A stretch of 64,000 bases of DNA, taken from NCBI GenBank assembly GCA_013822765.1, contig PNKY01000004.1, positions 124,001 through 188,000 on the forward strand, in the 5' to 3' direction. Source of the DNA: Rhodospirillum sp. Lineage in GTDB: Bacteria > Pseudomonadota > Alphaproteobacteria > Dongiales > Dongiaceae. Both the position numbers and the translations under genes were made by a program. Positions 17,705 through 26,639 of this stretch are shown in pieces; positions within the stretch are counted from its first letter, which is position 1, and each line of letters opens with the position of its first letter. A model generated the notes under the pieces. It was not told the DNA's origin, searched no databases, and saw nothing but the letters and a program-made list of their open reading frames with translations.

Positions 17705-18215
17705 CATGAATCCCGGCAGCGCTTGTTCCTGGTGCTCAAGGGTCCGCTCCGTCGCCAGCCGGTTCCAGCTTCCCATCGGCCCCAAGATTCTGCTCGATGT
17801 GCGGGAGACGACTAACCGGCGCGGCTACCATCTCCTCGCCGCCGCCGCGATCATGGCGCCGCACCTGGGCCGGTGCCGGCTGTACGCGATGTCGACCGAT
17901 CACGCTGAAGAACACCTCGCCATGAACGCGTTCCGATTCGATACCGGCCGCAAGCTGTCGATCTGGAACCCGAAGAAAAAGCGCCGTTGGTGGCGCAAGC
18001 CGGTCTTCGATCTCTACCTGATGATCTCCGACGACTGGCCAACGGACAAGCGCACCAAGAAGGCCCGCCGCCGGTCCCGGCGCTTTCTGCTTGGCTTGCA
18101 TCTGCCCGTGCCGCCTGGCGATGGCGAAGCTGTGGTGACCAGCGGCGCGGATACCCGCGCGTTCGCTGGAAAGGTGCTTGCCCTTCTCGGCCTCCCTTCG
18201 CGCCTGACCGCGTAG
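17685..18215 (+). CDS. Possible degenerate C-terminal half of a GT-B glycosyltransferase
   Basis: A 176-residue protein with no full domain. By eye it parallels the second half of the next gene product: a strand and loop followed by RRGYHLLAAAAIMAP (neighbour: AGRGLLALSAVQLAK), later DLYLMISDDWPTD (neighbour: ALIGISISDGIATT), then LLGLHLPV where the neighbour has the EAMMLGVFPI block. The acceptor-binding N-terminal half is absent and the EX7E glutamate is not visible, so it is probably inactive or a remnant, although the frame is intact and sits tightly between its neighbours (20-base overlap upstream, 2 bases to the next start). It is unusually Arg/Lys-rich in the middle (KKKRRWWRK). Confidence 0.5.
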   Translation: MTVLSPDMNPGSACSWCSRVRSVASRFQLPIGPKILLDVRETTNRRGYHLLAAAAIMAPHLGRCRLYAMSTDHAEEHLAMNAFRFDTGRKLSIWNPKKKRRWWRKPVFDLYLMISDDWPTDKRTKKARRRSRRFLLGLHLPVPPGDGEAVVTSGADTRAFAGKVLALLGLPSRLTA

Positions 18216-18217
18216 AC

Positions 18218-19456
18218 ATGTCGAAACGGCATTCGGCCGCCGCGCGGCGCCTTCTGATCGTCGGCATGCACAACAGTCCGCATGCGCATCGCTGGCTGCG
18301 CATGATCGCGCGGCCCGACACCGCCATCCTGCTGTTTCCGGTTCTCAGCTTTCCCTATGAGTTGCCGGAGGGCTTCACCGGCATTCGCATGCCGGCCGCG
18401 ACGCGACAGCTGCCGCCCGGGCTGTGGGTCGTCGATCCTGCGGATGTCCAGTCGGAAGCGGACAAGATCGAGAACCGGCGGCTCGGCTATGTGCCGTTCT
18501 CGCACAGCTTCGTCGATCCTGCGCTGCTTGCGACCCCGCAGCGCCTCATCGCGCTCATCGATGCATTCCAGCCGCACTTCCTCCATTCCATGGAGGTCCA
18601 GATGGCCGGCTATCTCTGCGAGGAGGCGGCGCGCCGCCTCGGGCCGCGCTTTCCGCGCTGGATCCTGTCGAACTGGGGCAGCGACCTGTCCCTGTTTCGC
18701 AAGCTGCCGGGCCACGAGGAGCGGCTGAGGAAGGTCTGCCGGCGCATCGATCTATACATGGGAGACTGCGCGCGCGACCAGGTCCTGGCCCGCGCATTCG
18801 GCTATCGTGGCCCAGTTCTGCCGATCGTTCCGGCGTCCGGCGGCATGGACATCGATGCCATCAGCCAGTTCGCCACCGAGCCCCCGTCGGCGCGGCGCGT
18901 AATCATGATCAAGGGTTATCACAATTGGGCTGGGCGCGGACTGCTGGCCTTGTCGGCGGTGCAGCTGGCAAAGGAGCATCTGCGCGACTATCGCATCCAG
19001 ATCCTGGCGGCGAGCGCGAGCATGAAGCAATGGGCGGCCGCGGCTGCGGCCCATACCGGGCTGTCCATCGAACCTCTGGGCTATGCCCACGACCATTTCT
19101 CCGCGCTGCGGCGTCTTGCCCAGGCGCGGGCGTTGATCGGCATCAGCATTTCCGACGGCATCGCCACGACCGTACTGGAGGCGATGATGCTCGGCGTTTT
19201 CCCGATCCAGAGCTCGACGGCTTGCGTCGACGAATGGGTCACGCATGGCAGGTCGGGCCTGATCGTCTCGCCCCACGATACCAGGGAAATGGCCGACGCC
19301 CTTATCCGGGCGGCGAGCGACGATGCGCTGGTCGACGCGGCCGCCGAAGAGAACCTCCGCACGATCAGGTCGCGCTGGGACATCGCCACCAATGCCGCCC
19401 GGATCTGGGAAATCTATGAGCCGCTGTTGCAAGCCTCGGAAGGTGCACGGGCATAG
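18218..19456 (+). CDS. GT4-type glycosyltransferase
   Basis: A 412-residue GT-B protein. The N-terminal half starts RRLLIVGMHNSPHAHRWLRMI and contains WILSNWGSDLSLF; the C-terminal half has the donor site VIMIKGYHNWAGRGLLAL and SDGIATTVLEAMMLGVFPIQS with the conserved glutamate. It belongs to the broad group of GT4/WsaE-like transferases of surface glycans. The start ATG at 18218 follows the previous stop by 2 bases; a longer opening at 17987 overlaps the previous gene in another frame and is rejected. About 190 bases without a gene follow. Confidence 0.87.
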   Translation: MSKRHSAAARRLLIVGMHNSPHAHRWLRMIARPDTAILLFPVLSFPYELPEGFTGIRMPAATRQLPPGLWVVDPADVQSEADKIENRRLGYVPFSHSFVDPALLATPQRLIALIDAFQPHFLHSMEVQMAGYLCEEAARRLGPRFPRWILSNWGSDLSLFRKLPGHEERLRKVCRRIDLYMGDCARDQVLARAFGYRGPVLPIVPASGGMDIDAISQFATEPPSARRVIMIKGYHNWAGRGLLALSAVQLAKEHLRDYRIQILAASASMKQWAAAAAAHTGLSIEPLGYAHDHFSALRRLAQARALIGISISDGIATTVLEAMMLGVFPIQSSTACVDEWVTHGRSGLIVSPHDTREMADALIRAASDDALVDAAAEENLRTIRSRWDIATNAARIWEIYEPLLQASEGARA

Positions 19457-19648
19457 TGAAGCTCACCACATGCTCCATAGGAGGCGTGGTTGACAGATCT
19501 GCAACTTGCAGGACATCTTCGCTTGTGAACATTTACCGATGCTGCCTTACTCCGCGCGGAAAGAGGCGAGGCGGCCGTGGGCGCGGGCGGCATCCGGATA
19601 ACATAAGCGGCGACGCGTGCCTTCGTTGCGAAGCGATCACTCCGAGGG

Positions 19649-20533
19649 ATGACGGACCCATTCGACGTGTCTGACGCGAAACCCCTTGTCACGATCGTCA
19701 TTCCGGTCTTCAACGGCGCCGACTATCTGGCCCAGGCCATCGACAGTGCACTGGCTCAGACCTGGCCCGCGCTCGAAATTCTGGTGGTCAATGACGGCTC
19801 CAACGATGGCGGCGCGACCCGCGCCATCATCGACGGCTATGGGTCGCGCCTTAAAACGTTCGACAAACCGAACGGCGGTGTCGGATCGGCTCTCAATCAT
19901 GCCATCGCGCAGATGCGCGGCGACTATTTCTGCTGGCTCAGCCACGACGATCTGTTCGAACCGGAGAAGACCGAGCGCCAGCTGCAGGCGCTGGCCCAGT
20001 TCGGGGCGCCGGCGGTCGTTTTCTCCGACTGGAAGAACATGAGCGCAAAGGGCAAGGTGATCCAGAGCCGCACTGCCGGCGGCGAGGACTTCGCCCGCTT
20101 CCCGCTCTGGGCGGTGCTGGAGGGGCGGATCAACGGCTGCACGATCATGGTGCCGCGCCACTTTTTCGACCTGTGCGGCACGTTCCTCGAGGACCTGCCG
20201 ACCACGCAAGACTACGAGCTCTGGTTCCGGTTCGCGTGCCGCTTCCCGTTCGTACACGTCCCCGAGCCGCTGGTCAGGCAGCGCGTCCACATCGCGCAGG
20301 GCTCCAGGATCAGCCGCCATCTCGATGAGGCCAGCCTGCTCTGGATGGACATGCTGGACCGGATCCCCAGGGACGTGATGCGGGACTATTGCGGGAGCGA
20401 GCGCAGCTTCATCGAACGCACGTTGTCGTTCCTGAACCGGACGTCATACAAGGCGGCGATCGCGGGGGTCGACCAGCTCCTCGCCGATCTTGCGGAACGG
20501 CGCGGCGCCGTGCCGGGGATTCCCACATCATGA
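19649..20533 (+). CDS. GT2 family glycosyltransferase
   Basis: A 294-residue GT-A glycosyltransferase with VTIVIPVFNGADYLAQAIDS, VVNDGSNDGG and the metal site WLSHDDLF. TTQDYELWFRFA in the second half matches the conserved catalytic-base region (ED/QDY-E-W) of GT2 enzymes that build O-antigens. It overlaps the next gene by 4 bases (ATGA), which implies translational coupling. A purine-rich CGAGGG lies upstream of the ATG. Confidence 0.9.
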   Translation: MTDPFDVSDAKPLVTIVIPVFNGADYLAQAIDSALAQTWPALEILVVNDGSNDGGATRAIIDGYGSRLKTFDKPNGGVGSALNHAIAQMRGDYFCWLSHDDLFEPEKTERQLQALAQFGAPAVVFSDWKNMSAKGKVIQSRTAGGEDFARFPLWAVLEGRINGCTIMVPRHFFDLCGTFLEDLPTTQDYELWFRFACRFPFVHVPEPLVRQRVHIAQGSRISRHLDEASLLWMDMLDRIPRDVMRDYCGSERSFIERTLSFLNRTSYKAAIAGVDQLLADLAERRGAVPGIPTS

Positions 20534-22041
20534 TCGAGCGATTCCGTCTCTGGGCGCGACGGCCGGAAAATGCGGGCCCCCTGATCGGCGTGGCCGCTAG
20601 GCTTGCACGCCGGCACCAGAACAAGCGCGGCGTCGTGAGATGGATCAGCCGCGCGATCCAACGGCTCTACGATGTCGAACAGCTGGTCGACGCCGACTGG
20701 TATCGCAAGACCTATCCGGACATCGCGCTGGCCGGCGTCGACCCGGCCCTCCATTACCTGAGCCAGGGCTGGCGCGAGCGGCGCGATCCCTCGCCGCATT
20801 TCAGCACCGCCGCCTACTTCGCCGCCAATCCTTTGGTCGAGGAGAGCGGCGCGAATCCGCTTGCGCACTACGCCGAGTTCAACCGCCATTTCGACTGGCG
20901 GACGGCCGACGGCCACGCCAACCTTCCGCTGGCTCGCAAGAAATGGCGGCGGCTGTATCCCGATCGTCCCGGCGTCCTGTTCATCCTCCACGATTTCGGC
21001 GGCGGTTCGGCCCGCTTCGCGGCGGAGCTTGCAGCCCACATCTCCCGACAGGCGGAAGTCGTGTTCTTGCGCGGTGGCGCCGACGCGGCCGAGATCAGCC
21101 GAACCGAGGACGGCCTCGGCTCGATCCGCTATTGGGTGCCGAGCGAGCTTGACGCACTCTGCACGAAGCTGCGGCAGCTCGACATCAGGCGCGTCGTGGT
21201 CCTGCACGCCGTCTCGCTGCGCGCCTACCTGGCTCCGTTGCTGAGGAAGCTGCGGCTGCCCTTCGACTTCGTCGCCCTGGACTATTTCTGCCTGTACGAC
21301 GAGGTGCATCTCTGCGGTCCGGGGGGGCGCTTCCTGGGCGAGCGCAACCTGCCGCCCGCCAACTGGATAGAGGACGAGGCGCGCCGGACGCTGATCACGG
21401 AATCCGAGCGATTCATCGCCTGCAGCCATGATCTGGCGAACCGCCTCGCCGCGCTCGGTGTTCCGCGGCCGATCATCGTTGCGCCGCCGCCCGAGCCCGG
21501 CGCGCCGCACCGGTTCCGCTGCTGGCCGCGTCCGATCCGCGACGGCGAGCGGATGCGAGTGCTGACGATCGGCGCGATCCGGGAGAACAAGGGGCGCGAG
21601 GTGATCGTCGCGGTGGCGCAGCTGGCGCGTGCGCGCAAGCTGCCGATCCGCCTCCACATCTACGGCGACCTGCAACCGGCCGCGCCGGACCTAGAGGACT
21701 ACCTGGCCGTCCACACGGAGCAGGGAGCCGGCCCATTGGCCAGCGCCGTCTGCCGCGTGTGGCCGCACCTTGCTTGGTTTCCGTTTCAGGCGCCGGAGAC
21801 CCACAGCTACTCCCTGAGCGACGCCATGGCGCACGGCCTTCCCATCCTTGCCAGCGAGATCGGCGCGATTCCAGAGCGGATCGCGCAGCGAGCGAACTCC
21901 TGGCTCGCGCCGTGGGACAGTTCGCCGGAAGAGTGGCTGGAGCGGATGCTCGACCTCCGCCGCCTTGGCTTCTCCTCGCCTGGCGTGAGACCGCCGGCGG
22001 AGCAGGAGGACTTCTATCGCACCGAGCTTCTGAAGCTGTGA
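20530..22041 (+). CDS. GT4-type glycosyltransferase with N-terminal extension
   Basis: A 503-residue protein. Residues 50-135 have repeated short motifs (DADWYRKTYPDIALAGVDPALHYL; STAAYFAANPLV), an architecture often seen preceding glycan-processing domains in which residues before the GT domain recall the YLxxYPDV pattern of surface-glycan proteins. The GT-B part starts near 155 (GVLFILHDFGGGSARFAAEL) and has the donor site VLTIGAIRENKGREVIVAV and SYSLSDAMAHGLPILASEIGAI. The start overlaps the previous stop by 4 bases. It ends the same-strand run and is convergent with the RmlD-like gene. Confidence 0.85.
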   Translation: MIERFRLWARRPENAGPLIGVAARLARRHQNKRGVVRWISRAIQRLYDVEQLVDADWYRKTYPDIALAGVDPALHYLSQGWRERRDPSPHFSTAAYFAANPLVEESGANPLAHYAEFNRHFDWRTADGHANLPLARKKWRRLYPDRPGVLFILHDFGGGSARFAAELAAHISRQAEVVFLRGGADAAEISRTEDGLGSIRYWVPSELDALCTKLRQLDIRRVVVLHAVSLRAYLAPLLRKLRLPFDFVALDYFCLYDEVHLCGPGGRFLGERNLPPANWIEDEARRTLITESERFIACSHDLANRLAALGVPRPIIVAPPPEPGAPHRFRCWPRPIRDGERMRVLTIGAIRENKGREVIVAVAQLARARKLPIRLHIYGDLQPAAPDLEDYLAVHTEQGAGPLASAVCRVWPHLAWFPFQAPETHSYSLSDAMAHGLPILASEIGAIPERIAQRANSWLAPWDSSPEEWLERMLDLRRLGFSSPGVRPPAEQEDFYRTELLKL

Positions 22042-22057
22042 CGCGGGGCAGACCTGG

Positions 22058-22933
22058 CTACTTGAGGCTATGGCGCGGTTGCGAAAGCACCTGATCGACC
22101 ATTTCTTCCCAGCTGGGCGAAGTCCAGCCGGTCACCTGCCGGAAGCGCGTCGAATCGAGCCGCCGGTCACACTGGAAGTCGCTGTCGGGCGTGAGCGCGA
22201 TGTCCAGCCTGCCGCGCTGGATCAGCAGGTTCAGCAGATCGTACTTGCTGATCGCCTCGGCGCTCACGTGCCATATTCCACTGAGGTCGGGGTGGCGCTG
22301 GATCAACTCCCGCACCAGCGCAGCCATGGCCGTGGTGGAGAATCCCGAATAGAGGGCGCCGCGATAGCCGCGGATCGATTTGCCGGCCTGGGCGAACAGC
22401 CATTCGGCGAGGCTGACATGGCCTTCGATCTCGCGCCCGATGAACGACGTCCGCATGGTCAGGCAGCCGCTGCCGCCGATCTCGCCGCGCAGCTTCGAGC
22501 GGCCGTACAGGTCGACCGGATCCGGCGTGTGCTGCTCGGTGTAGCCGAGCGCGCGGGCGGGCGTCGGCGCGCCTGAGAACACGCAATCGGTGCTGAAATG
22601 AATGAAGCGCGCCCCGTGCGCGGCGCATGCCCGTGCGAGCAGGCGCGGCAGTTCGGCATTGATCGCGAATGCGTCGAGCTCCGCCATCGATTTCTGCTTG
22701 ATGGCGCCGACGCAGTTCACCACCACGTCTGGCCTTGCCGCATCGAACAGGCGCGACGCGGCATCCGGAATCAGCAGGTCAGTCCCCCCGGTGACCGCGA
22801 CCTGCGGCAAGCTCGAAGGCCATGCGTCGGCCGGGCGGCGGATCGCCACGCCGACGTCGAGATGGTCCGACAGGGTCCTGGCCAGCTCATGGCCCAACAT
22901 TCCGAGGCCGCCGAGGATCAGGACGCGCGTCAT
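22058..22933 (-). CDS. RmlD-like nucleotide-sugar 4-ketoreductase (SDR)
   Basis: A 291-residue RmlD-superfamily reductase. MTRVLILGGLGMLGHELA holds the glycine-rich NAD(P) loop, DVVVNCVGAI and FIHFSTDCVFSG are characteristic of RmlD-type enzymes, and YGRSKLRGE holds the catalytic Tyr-X3-Lys. The family reduces 4-keto-6-deoxy sugars bound to UDP or dTDP. No RmlA, RmlB or RmlC is nearby; the neighbour is a WbpI/FnlC-type 2-epimerase, so by analogy with the L-FucNAc/L-QuiNAc routes it may reduce a UDP-4-keto-6-deoxy-HexNAc. Its ATG overlaps the epimerase stop by 4 bases. Confidence 0.85.
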   Translation of the reverse strand: MTRVLILGGLGMLGHELARTLSDHLDVGVAIRRPADAWPSSLPQVAVTGGTDLLIPDAASRLFDAARPDVVVNCVGAIKQKSMAELDAFAINAELPRLLARACAAHGARFIHFSTDCVFSGAPTPARALGYTEQHTPDPVDLYGRSKLRGEIGGSGCLTMRTSFIGREIEGHVSLAEWLFAQAGKSIRGYRGALYSGFSTTAMAALVRELIQRHPDLSGIWHVSAEAISKYDLLNLLIQRGRLDIALTPDSDFQCDRRLDSTRFRQVTGWTSPSWEEMVDQVLSQPRHSLK

Positions 22934-24027
22934 CGCGGATGCGAGGACAGGTCAAGATGATGGCCCAGCACGATGCGCGTCACGATATCGCTGACGTTCT
23001 CGGCCAGATATTCCGGCGGCGGAGTCCAACGCTGCTTGCCGGACAGAACCACTTCGACCGCGCGGGCGATCCCGGCCGCGCTGGTGCCGGCCAGGATGTT
23101 CGATCCGCATTCCAGGGTTTCCGGCCGCTCGGTGGTTTCCCGCACCGTGACATTGGGCACACCAAGGATCGCGCACTCCTCCTGCACCGTGCCGCTGTCG
23201 GTCAGGACGCAACGGGCGTTTCGCATCAGCGTGACGAAGTCGGTGAGGCCAAATGGATCGTGCAGCTTGATCCTGGCGAACGGGCCCAGTTGCCACGTGT
23301 TCAGCCGCGCCCGCGTCCGCGGATGGACGCTGAGGATGAGCGGCAGGTCGTGACGCGCGCCGACCTCCTCGAAGCCCTGCAGGATCGCCCGCAGCGTATC
23401 CGCATGATCGACCGATTCCGCGCGATGCAGCGTCGCCAGCAGGTAGCGGCCGGCACCGGCTCCTACCGCATCGAAGATCGCCGTAGACGGCTGCAGGGCG
23501 TGGTGCTGCAGGACTTCCTTGATCGGGTTGCCGACGACAAAGATGCGATTGGCGGCGAGCCCCTCCCGCAACAACGCATCCCGGCTGCGTTCGGTGTACG
23601 GCATCAGGATGTCGCTGGCGTGATCAATGATCCGCCGGTTCACTTCCTCCGGCACCCGATCGTCGTAGCAGCGGTTGCCCGCCTCCATGTGAAACACCGG
23701 GATGCCCATCCTTTTCGCCACGATCGCCGAAAGGGCGGAGTTGGTGTCGCCCAGAATGAGCAGGCGGTCAGGCGCCTCGCGCTTCAGCAGGGCTTCGGAT
23801 CGCTCGATGATCTGGCCGATCTGCTGGCCGAAGCTGGCGCTCTCGACCCCCAGATGATGGTCCGGCGCCCGCAGCTTCAACTCGGTGAAGAACCGGTCGG
23901 ACAGGGTTGGATCGAAATTCTGACCGGTATGTACGAGAACGTGCGCGCAGAGCTGATCGAGTCGCGGAATGATCAGGGAGAGGCGGATGATCTCCGGGCG
24001 CGTGCCGAGGATAGTCATGACTTTCAT
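22930..24027 (-). CDS. Non-hydrolysing UDP-N-acetylhexosamine 2-epimerase
   Basis: A 365-residue member of the WecB/MnaA family. Visible family blocks are MTILGTRPEIIRLSLI, VHTGQNFD, GDTNSALSA, HMEAGNRCYDDRVPEEVNRR, HPRTRARL and LTDSGTVQEECAILG. The HMEAGNR plus RVPEE-NRR-DH version is, from memory of the family, the one found in the WbpI/FnlC/CapG-type enzymes that epimerise C2 of UDP-HexNAc or its 6-deoxy derivatives, rather than the HVEAGLRT version of E. coli WecB. That makes a role in an N-acetyl-6-deoxyhexosamine pathway plausible. It is translationally coupled to the RmlD-like gene that follows. Confidence 0.9.
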   Translation of the reverse strand: MKVMTILGTRPEIIRLSLIIPRLDQLCAHVLVHTGQNFDPTLSDRFFTELKLRAPDHHLGVESASFGQQIGQIIERSEALLKREAPDRLLILGDTNSALSAIVAKRMGIPVFHMEAGNRCYDDRVPEEVNRRIIDHASDILMPYTERSRDALLREGLAANRIFVVGNPIKEVLQHHALQPSTAIFDAVGAGAGRYLLATLHRAESVDHADTLRAILQGFEEVGARHDLPLILSVHPRTRARLNTWQLGPFARIKLHDPFGLTDFVTLMRNARCVLTDSGTVQEECAILGVPNVTVRETTERPETLECGSNILAGTSAAGIARAVEVVLSGKQRWTPPPEYLAENVSDIVTRIVLGHHLDLSSHPR

Positions 24028-24090
24028 AAATTCACCATACTCAACTCGTGCGCTCGACGCGCAAATTGCCTGACGTCAAATGACCGATTT

Positions 24091-24834
24091 CTATGACGGC
24101 GGCAGGAATCGGCTGCGATCCTGCTCGAACATTGTCTGGGCCGCCGCGTAGTCCTCGGGGCGACCGATGTCGAGCCATATGCAGTCCTGGTGATGCGCGA
24201 ACACCCGGCCGCCATCCGAGATCATCCCCTGGATGACCGTCGGCATGTCGACATACTGCTGTTTTGGCAGGAACCGTTCGATGGCCTTGCGATTGGCCGC
24301 GTAGATGCCCATCGCGACCCAATGGTCGACCGACGGCTTCTCGGCGATGCCGGTGATCCGCCCGCTCTCATCGCGATTGATGACGCCGAACTCGACCTGG
24401 AACTTTCGCTTCTGAGTCGCGACCGTCAGGTCGGCGCCGCGCGCGACGTGGGACTTCAGGAGCAGCGAAAAATCGAAGTCCGTCAGCAGGTCGCCATTGA
24501 GAATGAGGAAGTCGTCCTGCAGCAGATCGAGGATGGGAGCCAGCGGCGCGGCCGTGCCCATCGGCTCGTCTTCGATGCTGTAGATAATCTCGATGCCGAG
24601 CCGGTCACCTTGGCCGAAGAAGCTCTTCACCAGATGGTGCAGGTGGTTGACGGCGAGAACGACGCGGTTGATACCGCGGAAATGAAGCTGGCGCAGCACG
24701 AGTTCGAGCACGGGCATGTCCGCCAGCGGCATCAGGGGCTTCGGCAGAACGGCGGTATACGGCCACAGGCGCGTACCCTTGCCGCCAGCCAACACCACCG
24801 CGCCCGCCGACCCTTTGGTGCCGGCGTCCGTCAT
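24091..24834 (-). CDS. Sugar-1-phosphate nucleotidyltransferase
   Basis: A 247-residue nucleotidyltransferase. AVVLAGGKGTRLWPYT is the nucleotide-binding signature (GGXGTRL), followed by LPKPLMPLADMPVLE, NGDLLTDFDF (metal-binding Asp) and EKPSVDHWVAMGIY. It should join a sugar-1-phosphate to an NTP; closest general resemblance is to the short mannose-1-phosphate guanylyltransferase or PtmE/LegF-neighbour type, with no C-terminal left-handed beta-helix and no CBS domain. Its ATG overlaps the stop of the LegB-like gene by 4 bases, so the two products probably act consecutively. Base and sugar specificity are not deducible. Confidence 0.87.
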   Translation of the reverse strand: MTDAGTKGSAGAVVLAGGKGTRLWPYTAVLPKPLMPLADMPVLELVLRQLHFRGINRVVLAVNHLHHLVKSFFGQGDRLGIEIIYSIEDEPMGTAAPLAPILDLLQDDFLILNGDLLTDFDFSLLLKSHVARGADLTVATQKRKFQVEFGVINRDESGRITGIAEKPSVDHWVAMGIYAANRKAIERFLPKQQYVDMPTVIQGMISDGGRVFAHHQDCIWLDIGRPEDYAAAQTMFEQDRSRFLPPS

Positions 24835-25811
24835 CTCACGTAGACTTCCGGCGACAGGGCGGTCGCATGTTTCTTGAAGAACTCGATGGTGAGCCGGAGG
24901 CCGTCCTCCAGGTTCACTTGGGGGAACCAGCCGGTACGCTGCCGGAACTTGCTGTTGTCGGAAATCAGGCGATCCACCTCGCTGCCCGCGGGGCGGATGC
25001 GGCGCTGATCGAGGACGATCTCGCTGCTGCTCCCCATGAGGCGAAGAATGGTCTTGGCGACGTCGCCGACCGAAAAGCCCTGGCCAGTACCGAGGTTGAA
25101 GATGTCTCCGGCGATATCGGTGGCGTTGCCCGCGGCGATCAGGCCGGAGATGGTGTCCGAAACGTAGGTCAGGTCCCGCACCGGCGTCGTCAACCCCAGA
25201 TGCACCGGTCCACCGCCGAGCGCCTGGCGGATGACCGTCGGGATGAACGCGCGGGCCGATTGCCTGGGGCCAAACGTGTTGAACGGCCTGATGGTCACCA
25301 CCGGAGTTTCGAACGAGCGATGAAACGATTCTGCCAGCTTTTCCGCGGCGATCTTCGTGGCCGAGTACGGCGACTGCGCCTGCAACGGATGGTTCTCGGC
25401 AATCGGAACCGTCTGGGCGCTGCCGTAGACTTCCGAGGTGCTGGTGAGGACGACACGCGCGTGGCCGCCGCGGTGGACCGCCTCCAGCACGTTCAAGGTG
25501 CCGCCCGCGTTCACATTCAGATAGCTTCTCGGCGCCTCGTACGAATACGGAATCGCGATCAGCGCCGCCAGGTGGAACACGACATCGGTCTTCTTGATCG
25601 CCTCTGCCATGAACTCGGCATCGCAGATGTCGCCGAACCGGATCTCGACGGACTCGAGCACATCGCGATCAAGGTATTCGAGGTTTCCGATATTGCTGGT
25701 CGCGTTGTAATGCGCGAGCGCCACCACGCGCTCTCCGCCCCGAACCAGCGCCTCAACGAGATGGCTCCCGATGAAGCCGTCTGCGCCTGTCACAAGAATA
25801 TTATGCGCCAT
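24831..25811 (-). CDS. LegB-like NAD-dependent nucleotide-sugar 4,6-dehydratase
   Basis: A 326-residue extended SDR. NILVTGADGFIGSHLVEAL gives the Rossmann loop, FHLAALIAIPYSYEAPRSYLN and TSTSEVYG resemble the LegB branch (NAD-dependent 4,6-dehydratase acting on GDP-GlcNAc in legionaminic acid synthesis in Campylobacter), and PYSATKIAAEKLAESF holds the Tyr-X3-Lys. I trimmed the start to the ATG at 25811; the 21 codons upstream precede the Rossmann strand. Legionaminate genes LegC, LegI and LegF are not in the window, so its product may be a 4-keto-6-deoxy-GlcNAc used by the RmlD-like reductase downstream. Confidence 0.85.
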   Translation of the reverse strand: MAHNILVTGADGFIGSHLVEALVRGGERVVALAHYNATSNIGNLEYLDRDVLESVEIRFGDICDAEFMAEAIKKTDVVFHLAALIAIPYSYEAPRSYLNVNAGGTLNVLEAVHRGGHARVVLTSTSEVYGSAQTVPIAENHPLQAQSPYSATKIAAEKLAESFHRSFETPVVTIRPFNTFGPRQSARAFIPTVIRQALGGGPVHLGLTTPVRDLTYVSDTISGLIAAGNATDIAGDIFNLGTGQGFSVGDVAKTILRLMGSSSEIVLDQRRIRPAGSEVDRLISDNSKFRQRTGWFPQVNLEDGLRLTIEFFKKHATALSPEVYVR

Positions 25812-26639
25812 ACTCAACCGAAATTGTGCAGAACCAATGAACCCTTTACTAGAACGGACCAGCAGCCCCGGCAAGCGGCAATTTAGTGCGCCTAAGCTGG
25901 ATAACTCTCACCTGAACCGCTGTTCAGGAAGCGGCCGCAGTTGATCTGGGTCCGCATGCGCGGCGGCTGCGCTGCGGCGAGACGATCGTGGATCAATCCT
26001 CAGGCGACGAATATCGGCCGCTGCCGGCTGTGTCGGTATGCGGCCGCATTTCCGCGACGGAGCCGGCGATGAAGCCGATGCCGTCGCCAAGCGAGGCGAC
26101 GAGGCGGTAGAGGATCGCGATGCCGAGGGCGGCGCCGGTAGCTCCGCCGCGCCGACGATCTCCCGCGCCAGCGGGTCGAGTATTCAACCGCAGATGAGGA
26201 AGTTCGCACAGTCGAGCACGAAGCACAGCGCCAGGGCGCGATCCGGTTCGGGCCGAATCAGCGGTCGAGGAAGGCCGGACGGCGGCGGCTGCCCGTCAGC
26301 CAGATCGCCGCGCTCGGTACCAGCAACACGGTCACGGCCGCCGCCCCGATCCGCAGTGGCAAGGGCATCGTGGCGCCGTCCGGCAGCGCCGGCTTGGAGG
26401 GTTCGGATCGCGCCTTGGATTCGGTACAAGTGCGATCATGAGTCGGCAGCCGGTATTCTGGTAAGATGCGTCGGTTTACTGTATGCGGACTATGCGCTCG
26501 CTGGATCGTGCGGGAAATCGGCTCGATACGTGGTCGCCGCGACTTCAAGCGCGCTTCTTGGCGCTCGCGTGGCGTGCTTCGCGTTTGGACTGGAACCCGT
26601 TCGAGAAGGCGATCTCGGCCGTGATGCGATGGGATTTGC
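25812..26639. other. 828-base region without an intact gene, possible remnant
   Basis: No open frame here has convincing coding character. On the minus strand an ATG at 26368 opens a short frame (to 26258) encoding a hydrophobic, membrane-like stretch (VTVLLVPSAAIWL). Further on, other minus-strand frames carry ALALCFVLDCANFLIC and then AILYRLVASLGDGIGFIAGS, which read like helical segments of one small membrane protein broken by frameshifts between about 26370 and 25990. A plus-strand opening of 209 residues (26038-26667) has Arg/Ser/Pro-rich shadow composition and is not accepted. Confidence 0.4.
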
